Shown: one piece after another, positions 1 through 6,102 of the stretch
Layout: each line of letters opens with the position of its first letter
Numbering within the stretch: the stretch's first letter is position 1
NCBI GenBank assembly: GCA_020853255.1
Contig: JADYZI010000495.1
Coordinates: 1-6,688 of the forward strand
Direction of reading: 5' to 3'
DNA length: 6,688 nt
DNA from: Acidobacteriota bacterium
GTDB taxonomy: Bacteria; Acidobacteriota; Blastocatellia; Pyrinomonadales; Pyrinomonadaceae
Position numbers and translations under genes: made by a program
Notes under the pieces: model-generated
Database searches by the model: none
What the model was told of the DNA's origin: nothing
Seen by the model: only the letters and a program-made list of their open reading frames with translations

Positions 1-130
1 CGGCAAGATCAGCGTCCTATGACCTTAATCATATTTTGCACCGCGCTGAGCTGATACGGTAATTTGGAAACAGAGATTTTTTGTAGAAGAGATGAACGCG
101 TAAGTTTTCTTGTGACGCGTTCAACAACTT
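1..130. other. Upstream region of the first gene, no convincing gene
   Basis: No complete gene is visible here. The third forward frame is open from base 3 to a TAA at 60-62 (reading ARSASYDLNHILHRAELIR), which could be the tail of a gene cut by the window edge, but 19 codons are too few to judge. A TTGCAC at 36-41 followed after 18 bases by TAATTT at 60-65 is a poor promoter match. The clear structure is the inverted repeat at 93-123, listed separately. Confidence 0.35.
93..123. repeat. Perfect 9-bp inverted repeat just before the membrane-protein start codon
   Basis: TGAACGCGT at 93-101 is matched by ACGCGTTCA at 115-123, with a 13-base spacer. The half-sites lie 22 bp apart, about two helical turns, as for a dimeric repressor operator. 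Each arm also contains the palindrome ACGCGT. The repeat ends 7 bases before the ATG at 131, so it could instead form an RNA hairpin covering the translation start, where no ribosome binding site is visible. The choice between operator and RNA element is inference. Confidence 0.5.
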
Positions 131-544
131 ATGGTCATTGCAATTGCATTCTTTTGGGCCGGAATGATCCTTGCGATCTCATTCATTGAGGCGCCGCTCA
201 AGTTCCGGGCTCCGGGAATAACACCGGCTCTAGGCTTGGGCATCGGCAAGCGCGTTTTCACTGCCCTCAATCGGGTCGAGATCGTTTTTGCGGCCGTAGT
301 GGTCGCTTACGCCGCGATCGTGAGGCCGTCGTTCGAATGGCCGATGTATCTACTCGTTGTGGTAGTCGTGATGCTGGCCGCACAGACTATCTGGCTGCTC
401 CCAAATCTCGTCCGCCGAGCCAACACCGTCATCGCCGGAGAGAGTCCACCTAAGGGCCGCCTACACCTAGCCTTCATCGCCTTCGAAGCAATAAAGCTCA
501 CCCTCCTCATAACGGCGGGAAGCGGGCAACTAATGGGTCGGTAG
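131..544 (+). CDS. Small four-helix integral membrane protein, function unknown
   Basis: The 137-residue product is mostly hydrophobic, with four predicted membrane segments at about residues 3-20, 47-64, 71-91 and 112-130. The conserved-looking part is the first loop, with E20-APLKFRAPGI and then GKRVF and N47-RVE. This resembles small uncharacterised bacterial membrane proteins with an 'EAPLKFRAPG' signature and is loosely reminiscent of DUF4149/TMEM205-type proteins; that is family-level recall, not a search result. ATG 131 is the only sensible start, since an in-frame TGA lies at 113-115 and the first helix begins at once. No Shine-Dalgarno sequence is visible; a 9-bp inverted repeat ends 7 bases upstream. 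It is the only gene on this strand and converges on the hydrolase, with 28 bases between the stop codons. No catalytic motif is visible, so transport, quinone or structural roles are all open. Confidence 0.75.
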   Translation: MVIAIAFFWAGMILAISFIEAPLKFRAPGITPALGLGIGKRVFTALNRVEIVFAAVVVAYAAIVRPSFEWPMYLLVVVVVMLAAQTIWLLPNLVRRANTVIAGESPPKGRLHLAFIAFEAIKLTLLITAGSGQLMGR

Positions 545-559
545 AGCTTTATTCTACCG
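539..559. terminator. Possible bidirectional hairpin between convergent genes
   Basis: CGGTAGA at 539-545 pairs perfectly with TCTACCG at 553-559 around a 7-base loop. It overlaps the stop codon of the membrane-protein gene (542-544) and lies 14 bases beyond the hydrolase stop. Its position between convergent genes suits a shared terminator, but neither side has a T-run, so intrinsic termination would be weak. Confidence 0.3.
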
Positions 560-572
560 CGAATGTTACCGC

Positions 573-1445
573 CTACTTCTTCTGCGGCATTGCGTCTAGG
601 AAGTCGTTGATCATTGGGATGATGATGGCCATTCGATTCATCAGCGTTACGTGCGTTGTGTTGGGGATGATGGCGAGCCGTGATTCCGACCGCGGCATCA
701 TGTCGCCGTGGATGTGGCCGCCGCCTTTGAGGCTGTACATTTCCGCGATGTGCTCGATCCGCACGCCATCGGCGTCGCCAAATATGAAGAACATCGGCGC
801 TTTGGTAGCCTTGAATTTGTCGGCGCCGAAATCCCACGGCCGCATCGCCGCCGCTTTTATATGCGCGAAGAAAGCCGGGAAGCTGCCGGGCACCGGATTA
901 AGCTTTTCCCTTTCGGTTTCGGCGGGCGTGCCTTTCATCATCTCCAAATTGAAATTCGGCCAGAAGTCGTTTGCTTCCTTGACCCAACCGTCGCGGCGGA
1001 TCGGATGCGAGATGCTGACGACCTTTCGAACCTTTTCCGGATGGCGGATCGCGGTCTCCATCGCAACACCAGCGCCCAAACTGTAACCGACAATATCCGC
1101 GATCGGGATCTTGAGGTAGTCGAGCAGCCCGGCCACATCATCCGACAGATTTTCATAAGTAATATCACGCTTGATGTCGCCCGTCCGCCCGTGTCCCTGC
1201 ATATCGACCGCAATCACCTTATGCGTTTTGGCGAGTTCTTTGATCAACACACTCCAGTTCTCATCCGAGATCGCCATAAACGCCCCGTGCAGCAATACCA
1301 TAGGCTCTCCGTTCCCATGGATCTCGTAGTACATCTTGAGTCCATTCACCGGCGCATAACCCGTCGTCGGCTTCTGCTGCGCCGAGACAATTCCAGCCAT
1401 GAGCATTGTCAGAAGTATCGTTAACACAATAGTTGTTTTCTGCAT
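573..1445 (-). CDS. Secreted alpha/beta-fold hydrolase
   Basis: The 290-residue protein begins with a signal peptide ([20 protein letters not shown], likely cut near S21-A22-Q23). The alpha/beta-hydrolase core follows: the oxyanion HG at 53-54, the DMQGHGRT strand-turn at 81-88, the nucleophile elbow G-Y-S122-L-G, the acid in GDAD (D226 most likely) and catalytic H265 in NTTH. The triad is complete, so an active esterase or hydrolase acting outside the cytoplasm is expected; the substrate cannot be told. An in-frame ATG exists at 1517, but ATG 1445 is chosen: it starts the signal peptide, has GAGAGGA a few bases upstream, and avoids overlap with the preceding gene. That small membrane-protein gene ends 29 bases upstream, so co-transcription is likely. 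The last codons (DAMPQKK) are encoded by a stretch very like the palindromic repeat at 6611-6627. Confidence 0.9.
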   Translation of the reverse strand: MQKTTIVLTILLTMLMAGIVSAQQKPTTGYAPVNGLKMYYEIHGNGEPMVLLHGAFMAISDENWSVLIKELAKTHKVIAVDMQGHGRTGDIKRDITYENLSDDVAGLLDYLKIPIADIVGYSLGAGVAMETAIRHPEKVRKVVSISHPIRRDGWVKEANDFWPNFNLEMMKGTPAETEREKLNPVPGSFPAFFAHIKAAAMRPWDFGADKFKATKAPMFFIFGDADGVRIEHIAEMYSLKGGGHIHGDMMPRSESRLAIIPNTTHVTLMNRMAIIIPMINDFLDAMPQKK

Positions 1446-1474
1446 AATTCCTCTCAGAAGTGCGAAAGGCATCT

Positions 1475-1711
1475 CTACGTGATCGATAGCCCGGTCTTGG
1501 CGCGGTACCTCCAACAAATCCAGACCGCATAACCCAAGGGCACCACACTCGATATGATCACGACAGCCGATGGAATAAAGAGCTCAGCCGGAGAAAAGCC
1601 GTGATTGGCACTCATTCCGACCGCCATGATCAGGAGAAAAAAGAGCAGGTACGGAATCGCAAGTATCGACTCACAAATAATGTAGGTCTTTAACAGATTT
1701 CTACCGAACAT
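1475..1711 (-). CDS. Small two-helix membrane protein, unknown function
   Basis: The 78-residue product has two hydrophobic stretches, about residues 9-33 and 44-67. Basic residues sit near both ends (R4, K8; R68, R70, K72), so both termini are predicted to face the cytoplasm. I do not recognise a family. The ATG at 1711 lies inside the end of the preceding 80-residue gene (11-base overlap, different frame). The only GGAG upstream is more than 15 bases away, so translation probably depends on coupling to the gene before it. The hydrolase gene starts 29 bases downstream of its stop. The overlap and the clean membrane topology support a real gene. Confidence 0.6.
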   Translation of the reverse strand: MFGRNLLKTYIICESILAIPYLLFFLLIMAVGMSANHGFSPAELFIPSAVVIISSVVPLGYAVWICWRYRAKTGLSIT

Positions 1712-1943
1712 AATTGCGATTCCGAGCTAACTCTCCAAGCTCTACTAGCCACGCCGTTACCGCGGGCGGCGAGCCTTCGGAATGTTTGATCACAGTTTCG
1801 ATAAAGAAAAACCCGATTCGAGTATCGAAATAAGCTAGCCAGCCCAGTTCTTTAGCAAAAAGATTAAGAATGACGTACAGGCATAAATGAGCGAGGGCTA
1901 TGATCGAAATATAGATGCCCAGAATTCTCAGATGTTTACCCAT
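1701..1943 (-). CDS. Small membrane-anchored protein, unknown function
   Basis: The 80-residue product has a basic N-terminus (K3, R6), one strong membrane helix at about 7-30, a second, weaker aromatic stretch around 34-51 (AYFDTRIGFFFIE), and a polar, charged C-terminus (ELARNRN). I recognise no family. ATG 1943 is preceded by AAGG about 11 bases upstream, an acceptable ribosome binding site. Its 3' end overlaps the next small membrane-protein gene by 11 bases, so the two may form a pair or complex; this is inferred from arrangement only. A nested palindrome fills most of the upstream gap. Confidence 0.55.
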   Translation of the reverse strand: MGKHLRILGIYISIIALAHLCLYVILNLFAKELGWLAYFDTRIGFFFIETVIKHSEGSPPAVTAWLVELGELARNRNYVR

Positions 1944-1966
1944 AAAAGCAAACCTTGGGATTCTCC

Positions 1967-2028
1967 CGACGCTATCTCATTTGTCCCCTTTGGGGACTTG
2001 GATGCGCATGAGATGCTGATCTGCGTCG
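1967..2028. repeat. Nested imperfect palindrome filling an intergenic gap
   Basis: Three co-centred inverted pairs are visible. CGACGC (1967-1972) pairs with GCGTCG (2023-2028), ATCTCAT (1974-1980) with ATGAGAT (2008-2014), and GTCCCC (1983-1988) with GGGGAC (1992-1997) around a 3-base loop. This gives 19 paired positions with asymmetric internal loops (1 against 8 and 2 against 10 bases). The outer arm ends right beside the stop codon of the reductase remnant. As - strand RNA it would form a long hairpin upstream of the 80-residue membrane-protein gene. No T-run follows, so a regulatory or boundary role is as likely as termination. Confidence 0.5.
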
Positions 2029-2136
2029 CTATTCATCTTCCTCGGTCTGCGGGCCGTCGCCGCTTTTTACATCGCTGTCGCGTTCGTATAAGGCGATGAT
2101 GACGGCGTTTAAGATCACCTTGAAAGCTGCCGGCAT
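2029..2136 (-). pseudogene. Remnant of a second dihydrofolate-reductase-family gene (C-terminal end only)
   Basis: Translated from the ATG at 2136, this stretch reads MPAAFKVILN, then AVIIALYERDSDVKS and GDGPQTEEDE, followed by TAG. It aligns with residues 162-201 of the complete reductase-family protein encoded at 2863-3468: 24 of 35 aligned residues are identical, with one in-frame 5-residue gap. At DNA level 2047-2110 and 2881-2944 match at 57 of 64 bases. The rest of the gene, including the nucleotide-binding part, is absent. No ribosome binding site precedes the ATG. The PIN toxin stop codon lies five codons upstream in the same frame. It is best read as the 3' end of a paralogous or displaced copy. 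Confidence 0.8.
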
Positions 2137-2151
2137 GCGCGAGATCGACGA

Positions 2152-2568
2152 TCAAAGTTCGAGTTCTCGAAGAAATTCAGAGGCTGTCACGATCTTGATC
2201 TCGCGGTATTCCTTCAAAATCAGCAAGTCGTTATCGCCAGTAACGATGAATTCACAATCGGCAGCGAAAGCACAGGCGATCACTTCATCGTCGTCAATGT
2301 CACGAGAAATTTGCTCGCCCAAATTCGTTGTCGTAATGACAGTAGATAATGCAGCATAATCACTCACCATCCGTCGACGGCTGATGCCAGTCTCGGTAAA
2401 CTTGATGTCGAAGTGTGGCCGCTCTATCACTTCGGCAAATTCATCGAGCAATGCTTGACTGGTACACAATTCGACAATCCCTAACTTTCCGGCATCGAGA
2501 ACACGCAACGGCAGGCCGCCGAACAGAAATCCTGAAACGACGATGTTTGTGTCGGCAACGATTCGCAT
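2152..2568 (-). CDS. PIN-domain toxin of a type II toxin-antitoxin module
   Basis: The 138-residue product is a complete PIN domain of the COG1569/TIGR00305 type ('putative toxin-antitoxin system toxin component, PIN family'). Such proteins are metal-dependent endoribonucleases. The acidic residues expected at the active site are present: D6 in VADTN, E43 in LLDEF, the D92-D94 cluster in DIDDDEV, and D112/D114 in VTGDNDLL. Nothing looks truncated. ATG 2568 is preferred over an in-frame TTG at 2571 because it forms the TGATG junction with the antitoxin stop codon; there is no separate Shine-Dalgarno sequence, so it is probably translated by coupling. The stop lies 15 bases from a reductase-gene remnant. 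The RNA target cannot be inferred. Type II toxin is the standard reading, and the adjacent antitoxin supports it. Confidence 0.9.
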   Translation of the reverse strand: MRIVADTNIVVSGFLFGGLPLRVLDAGKLGIVELCTSQALLDEFAEVIERPHFDIKFTETGISRRRMVSDYAALSTVITTTNLGEQISRDIDDDEVIACAFAADCEFIVTGDNDLLILKEYREIKIVTASEFLRELEL

Positions 2569-2801
2569 CAACTACGGCGTCGGCGTTCTTTGCGGACAGC
2601 CTTGACCTCGGCCATTACCTCTTCTTCGGACATAGGTTCGCCAGCATCTGCCAATCGATCTGCCGCCTCAAATAGACGATTAGCTTTTCGACGGCGAATC
2701 TCCGCTTTAAATAAAGAAGTTGCAAGCAAAGGCTTGAACAATCCCATTTCCTTCGCTTCCGTCGCTATGTCGTCCGGTAATACTAATACAATTTCAGACA
2801 T
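2568..2801 (-). CDS. Antitoxin, ribbon-helix-helix-like, partner of the PIN toxin
   Basis: The 77-residue product starts with a short strand (EIVLVLPDDI) followed by two helices (ATEAKEMGL and KPLLATSLFKAEIRRRKA), the pattern of a ribbon-helix-helix DNA-binding domain. The C-terminal half is charged (EEEVMAEVKAVRKERRRR), as expected of a toxin-wrapping antitoxin tail. Assignment rests on this pattern, its size and its place directly before a PIN toxin. ATG 2801 is chosen over GTG 2816: GGAG lies 6 bases upstream of it, while the GTG would fall just downstream of the -10 box with no ribosome binding site. The stop codon overlaps the toxin start (TGATG). The protein probably neutralises the toxin and, with it, represses the operon through the inverted repeat at 2825-2847. 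Confidence 0.8.
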   Translation of the reverse strand: MSEIVLVLPDDIATEAKEMGLFKPLLATSLFKAEIRRRKANRLFEAADRLADAGEPMSEEEVMAEVKAVRKERRRRS

Positions 2802-2817
2802 AAATTTCTCCGGCACG

Positions 2818-2847
2818 ATTATAACTCACAATAGGGACGATTGTGAG
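2818..2847 (-). promoter_or_regulatory. Promoter and operator of the toxin-antitoxin operon
   Basis: On the - strand a perfect TATAAT lies at 2823-2818. With an 18-base spacer, CTCACA at 2847-2842 matches four of six -35 positions. A perfect 8-bp inverted repeat, CTCACAAT (2825-2832) and ATTGTGAG (2840-2847) with a 7-base centre, covers the -35 box and abuts the -10 box. A bound repressor would exclude RNA polymerase, the usual logic of antitoxin autorepression. The predicted start of transcription near 2811 leaves a leader of only about 10 bases, beginning at the GGAG. The same repeat could also act as a weak terminator for the upstream reductase transcript. Confidence 0.65.
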
Positions 2848-2862
2848 CATTTCATTGATCTG

Positions 2863-3468
2863 TTAATTATCCTCCTTGATCTGCGGCCCGCCGCCGCTTT
2901 TTACATCGCCGTCGCGTTCGTAGGAGGCGATGATAACGCCGTTTGGGCTGATCTGGCTGTTGGTGACCTTAAAGGACGCTGGGATCGTGCCGTCGCCGAA
3001 GAGGCGTTTGCCGGGGCCGAGCGTGATGGGGAAGATCATCAGTTCGAGTCCATCGACGAGATCGTTCTTGAACAGCGTCTGGAGCATATCGGCACTTCCC
3101 ATTACGTGAAGGTCGGGGCCTTCCGTTTGTTTCAGCTTCCTTATGTTTTCCGCAAGATCGCCGCTCAGGAAAACACTTGGCTGCCAATCGCTTGAGTCCC
3201 GCGTGTTCGAGGCGACGTACTTTGTCGCGGTCATGCAGTTCGGCCAGAAGTTCGAGTGCGTCGGCCAATACGTTTCCCATGCGGCAAAGGTCTTGCGGCC
3301 CAACAGCAGATCAACCGGTTTCGCCAGCCGCTCCTGCACAACGGCGCCCGTCGCCTCGTCCGCATAGCCAAAAAACCACCCGCCGTGCTTAAACCCGTCG
3401 CCGTCATTCTCCTCATTCTGTATCACGCCATCAAGCGTAATAAATTCACAAGCAGCAATCTTTCTCAT
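2863..3468 (-). CDS. Dihydrofolate-reductase-family protein (RibD C-terminal-domain type)
   Basis: The 201-residue product matches the stand-alone RibD_C/DHFR-like family, NAD(P)H-dependent reductases of mostly unknown substrate. Visible family features are the N-terminal strand and loop [25 protein letters not shown] at 54-61, the nucleotide-binding-type stretch [14 protein letters not shown] at 119-132 and [18 protein letters not shown] at 140-157. Length is normal for the family. The C-terminus carries a polar tail ([19 protein letters not shown]), whose diverged duplicate lies beyond the toxin gene. ATG 3468 starts the conserved first strand, though no strong Shine-Dalgarno sequence precedes it. 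It follows the TIMP-like gene by 19 bases, so it is likely the last gene of that operon. True folate reduction is unlikely to be its role; this is family knowledge, not evidence from the sequence. Confidence 0.88.
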   Translation of the reverse strand: MRKIAACEFITLDGVIQNEENDGDGFKHGGWFFGYADEATGAVVQERLAKPVDLLLGRKTFAAWETYWPTHSNFWPNCMTATKYVASNTRDSSDWQPSVFLSGDLAENIRKLKQTEGPDLHVMGSADMLQTLFKNDLVDGLELMIFPITLGPGKRLFGDGTIPASFKVTNSQISPNGVIIASYERDGDVKSGGGPQIKEDN

Positions 3469-3487
3469 AATTCGAATCGTCTTAGCA

Positions 3488-4861
3488 TCACTTTTTGTCG
3501 AGTGTTTTGAGCGTTATCCGTAAAACTTGCGGACTGGTATCGAGCACGAAAGGCGGAGTGACTCCGTTGTGCGACGGATTATCCGCTGCGTCACGCAGCA
3601 AGGCTTCGACGACATATCGCCTTCCTCGGTAACCAGTCAAGCTAAACTCTCCTCGGTCATTTGTCTCGCCGCACCCGTTAATACAAATATCGGGCTGCTT
3701 TTCGTCAACCAGATTCACTTGCGCTCCTTTGACTGGAAAACCGTCTTTATCAACGACAATTCCCGAAAGGCTTACCGGTTCGAGAGACCTCGGTATTCTG
3801 ATTGTGATTGTTTTCGATATGTGGGTCCCCGGACGAATGTCAAAAACTTGTGCGCGAGAACGATCCTCAACACCAGGCGCGAAAACAGCGGGAAATGGAG
3901 CTTCCTTGTCGGGTGCATTGAAGAAGTTCACAGAGATTGTGTATTTGCCCGGAGGCGCGTCATAGAATCTAGCTTCGCCTTGCGGGTTAGTCACCGTGAA
4001 CTCGTCTGGAGTCCGATTGTCCATGGGTCTATTTATTGAAGTAGGCACAAGTTCAACCCAGATACTTGGAACAGGGCGCCCATTTGGGTCTTTAACACTA
4101 ACCTCCAACTCTGTTTCGTTCTTGATTGAGATGTCATTCGTAGCGCAACCATGCGCATTTAAGAAAAACTCCTCCATGTCATAGTCTTCTACCTGCCAAC
4201 CTTTACCGACTGGAGGAACCAATCTATACTTGCCCGAACCAAGACCGAGAAAAGCGAATTGACCTGTCGAACCCGTCCTCGCGAAGAACGCTTTTCCATC
4301 TCTGACCCTAATGAGCTTCACCCTCGCCTCTATCAATGGAACATTTGACTCGCCCAGCAGCGACGAATGCTCATAACGAGTTATCGTTCCGGTTACTGAA
4401 GAACCGTTAGACTTGAAAAGTGTCTCGAGCCCTAAAATGTCTTCGTCGGCGCGGGAAATGTGGGTTGTGCGTGTGCAAATGCCAGTTGACAGTTCTTTAC
4501 TATCTCCAGATTGATAGGCATAAACGATATACTCTTCGCCCTTTTCGAAAGGAAAGCCACAATCGCCGAATCCAAAACCGGTGTGAATATCGACAGTTTG
4601 GTCCGCCTTGGCTCCGACGAAACCGCGGGTTACCTTGAACCTGAACGTTAGGTCTCTCGTTCCCGCTTTTAACATGTCAGACATGCGCTCAACGCTTTTG
4701 CCCTCCACAACTTTACCGATAAACACGGCCTTCGCATCACCGAATGCGTTACATACTGATGATTTTTGCCCACAAGAACACGCGACCACTTCTGTTGCCG
4801 CAATTGTAAGAAGTGCAACCGCAAGGAATATTGAAAGTACTGGTTTCCGCAAGTTTTTCAT
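3488..4861 (-). CDS. Secreted protein with TIMP/netrin-like N-domain and three carboxypeptidase-regulatory-like domains
   Basis: The 457-residue product has a signal peptide (residues 1-27, ending EVVA) followed at once by C28-S-C30. Residues 28 to about 150 resemble the TIMP/NTR fold: after cleavage at A27 the cysteines fall at mature positions 1, 3, 10, 74 and 102, close to the TIMP pairs 1-70 and 3-99. Three beta-sandwich segments of CarboxypepD_reg/Cna-B-like character follow, about 154-255 (VTGTI, then GQFAF and GKYRLVP), 256-357 ([10 protein letters not shown], then PPGKYTISV) and 362-455 ([18 protein letters not shown], then [10 protein letters not shown]). An extracytoplasmic binding role is likely; protease inhibition is only a suggestion. 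VVAC also meets a loose lipobox, so it could be a lipoprotein. The start overlaps the DUF1801 stop as ATGA, indicating coupling, and the reductase gene begins 19 bases downstream. No catalytic motif is seen. Confidence 0.82.
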   Translation of the reverse strand: MKNLRKPVLSIFLAVALLTIAATEVVACSCGQKSSVCNAFGDAKAVFIGKVVEGKSVERMSDMLKAGTRDLTFRFKVTRGFVGAKADQTVDIHTGFGFGDCGFPFEKGEEYIVYAYQSGDSKELSTGICTRTTHISRADEDILGLETLFKSNGSSVTGTITRYEHSSLLGESNVPLIEARVKLIRVRDGKAFFARTGSTGQFAFLGLGSGKYRLVPPVGKGWQVEDYDMEEFFLNAHGCATNDISIKNETELEVSVKDPNGRPVPSIWVELVPTSINRPMDNRTPDEFTVTNPQGEARFYDAPPGKYTISVNFFNAPDKEAPFPAVFAPGVEDRSRAQVFDIRPGTHISKTITIRIPRSLEPVSLSGIVVDKDGFPVKGAQVNLVDEKQPDICINGCGETNDRGEFSLTGYRGRRYVVEALLRDAADNPSHNGVTPPFVLDTSPQVLRITLKTLDKK

Positions 4862-5337
4862 ATACGCTTTAGGTTCTCATTCGGATTGAATAGATGCTCC
4901 TTCGATCCAATTGTATTCTGAGTCTCAAACCCAAACCTTATCGCGGCATTAAGGACATCAAGGTTGATGTCATCCAGTTTCTTGAACCTGATGCAATAGC
5001 CGGTGACGGTTGCTTTGCCGAGTTCAGTTCCGTAGGTTTCGGCGAGGTATTTCTTGTTGTCGATACCGAGGATATAGACAGAGATCCCGGTTTTGTTTGC
5101 GCTCAGGCCGATCTGGTAGAACTCTCGGGTCGATCCGTCGGCGTATTTATGCGGGCGAGATCCATAGCCGATACTTGGGTTTGAAACGACCTTGCCCGTG
5201 TCGTCCTTCCCATCAAGAAACCACAATTTACACGCCGGCGAAATCTTCAGAATGCTGTCATTCAACGATTGTATTTCGCAGCGTTTTGGCTCACTCTGGC
5301 TAGCAATATATTCATCGATTTGTTCCTGTACGTTCAT
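4858..5337 (-). CDS. DUF1801 (YdhG-like) domain protein
   Basis: The 159-residue cytoplasmic product matches the DUF1801 pattern. It opens with an amphipathic helix (VQEQIDEYIASQSEPKRCEI), then a helix into a strand around ISPACKLWFLDGK, a glycine-rich stretch (PSIGYGSRPHKYADGS), a strand rich in aromatics (REFYQIGLSANKTGISVYIL) and a final IRFKKLDDINLDVLNAAIR segment typical of the domain's end. The family's biochemical function is not established. ATG 5337 has GTGAG about 6 bases upstream, inside the 6-base gap and the end of the preceding gene. The stop overlaps the next start (ATGA), so it is coupled to the TIMP-like secreted protein. Nothing suggests truncation. SRPBCC, DUF1801 and RibD-C proteins often occur close together in soil bacteria; this is recollection rather than a search. 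Confidence 0.8.
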   Translation of the reverse strand: MNVQEQIDEYIASQSEPKRCEIQSLNDSILKISPACKLWFLDGKDDTGKVVSNPSIGYGSRPHKYADGSTREFYQIGLSANKTGISVYILGIDNKKYLAETYGTELGKATVTGYCIRFKKLDDINLDVLNAAIRFGFETQNTIGSKEHLFNPNENLKRI

Positions 5338-5343
5338 ATTTAC

Positions 5344-6102
5344 TCACTTTCCATGATGTTCATTGTATTGCGCCGATGTCCCGTCCGACCATTTGTCCAC
5401 TGCCACCAGAAACACGGACATTGGCGGGAAGGACTTGAGTTGAGGATACGATTCGTCCGAGATGTACCAGTAATTTACTCCCATGACCGGCGAGTTCGGT
5501 AGATTTGCCCCCCAGGCTGAGCCGTCTTTCATCGCCTGAAAGAACATCACATGTGGAATGTTGTGATCGCCAGCGTCAGACAGGTACGACGCCTTGGACA
5601 TCATGTACGACATAACTCCCGGCTCGAGCGCCGGCAATTCTTTTTTGTCGATCGCCGATTTGATCGCAGCGATCGTCTCTTGCTTGGAGCGGCCGGCCAA
5701 CATCAGTTCCGTCCGTTTGTAAGCGTAGGGCAGAGTGGAGCGAACACCGGGTGGATTGACGCAGTCGGCGGCGCGAATCTTTGGATTCCAAAATTCAGGA
5801 TGATCGAACATCGACAGCCACGCTCGCCCGACCCAACAGACCCAACCGTTTTTTCCTTCGACCGCGGTCACATACCCGCGGCGGGTCAAGACGAGAACAG
5901 ATGCATCGCGCGATATCGACTCCGGTGCGGCACTCCTCGCCAGCGCGATCTCAGCGGTTCGGTCCATTAGGTACTGTTCGATCGGTGCCATTTTCGGATA
6001 CGACGTCGCGGCATTCTGTCCAGCCACGGACATCGAGACGATCAGAACGAATAAGATCGCGAACTTACTACGCAAAAAACTGTAGCTAACAGATCGTTTC
6101 AT
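5344..6102 (-). CDS. Secreted protein of unknown function
   Basis: The 252-residue product starts with a signal peptide (basic [13 protein letters not shown], then hydrophobic [15 protein letters not shown], cleavage near G28-Q29). The mature part has an acidic/alanine helix ([18 protein letters not shown]), a strand pair ending in [10 protein letters not shown] (86-95), DCVNPPGVR with C114, a second helical part ([18 protein letters not shown]) and a C-terminal segment rich in aromatics and prolines ([24 protein letters not shown]). C89 and C114 are the only cysteines and could form a disulphide. I do not recognise a named domain and see no catalytic signature. The frame stays open upstream to 6477, but that part overlaps the SRPBCC gene; ATG 6102 has GGAG 5 bases upstream, starts the signal peptide and overlaps the SRPBCC stop as ATGA. 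The DUF1801 gene follows after 6 bases. Confidence 0.8.
   Translation of the reverse strand: MKRSVSYSFLRSKFAILFVLIVSMSVAGQNAATSYPKMAPIEQYLMDRTAEIALARSAAPESISRDASVLVLTRRGYVTAVEGKNGWVCWVGRAWLSMFDHPEFWNPKIRAADCVNPPGVRSTLPYAYKRTELMLAGRSKQETIAAIKSAIDKKELPALEPGVMSYMMSKASYLSDAGDHNIPHVMFFQAMKDGSAWGANLPNSPVMGVNYWYISDESYPQLKSFPPMSVFLVAVDKWSDGTSAQYNEHHGK

Noticed and set aside
36..65. TTGCAC and TAATTT as a promoter for the first gene
   Set aside because: The -10 candidate matches only three of six consensus bases, so it is not separable from chance.
708..1424. Long + strand open frame (238 codons) opposite the hydrolase
   Set aside because: It lies antisense to a complete hydrolase with an intact catalytic triad; its translation is basic and histidine-rich with no recognisable domain.
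1446..1517. 24-residue N-terminal extension of the hydrolase
   Set aside because: It would place residues ahead of a clear signal peptide and overlap the upstream gene; the GAGAGGA site points to ATG 1445.
2802..2816. GTG start at 2816 for the antitoxin
   Set aside because: It falls just downstream of the -10 box with no ribosome binding site, whereas ATG 2801 has GGAG at good spacing.
2590..3195. + strand open frame (201 codons) opposite the antitoxin and reductase genes
   Set aside because: It crosses the intergenic promoter and two well-supported - strand genes and has no family resemblance.
3554..3599. Short inverted repeats CGGAGT/ACTCCG and GCTGCGT/ACGCAGC
   Set aside because: They lie inside the 3' coding part of the TIMP-like gene, have almost no loop and are within chance expectation.
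3527..4039. + strand open frame opposite the TIMP-like gene
   Set aside because: The opposite strand encodes recognisable beta-sandwich domains; this frame reads as a shadow.
4776..4788. Lipobox-like VVAC in the TIMP-like protein
   Set aside because: Not called as a lipoprotein: valine at -3 is a weaker lipobox and the C-x-C spacing fits a TIMP N-terminus equally well, so it is left as an alternative in the gene entry.
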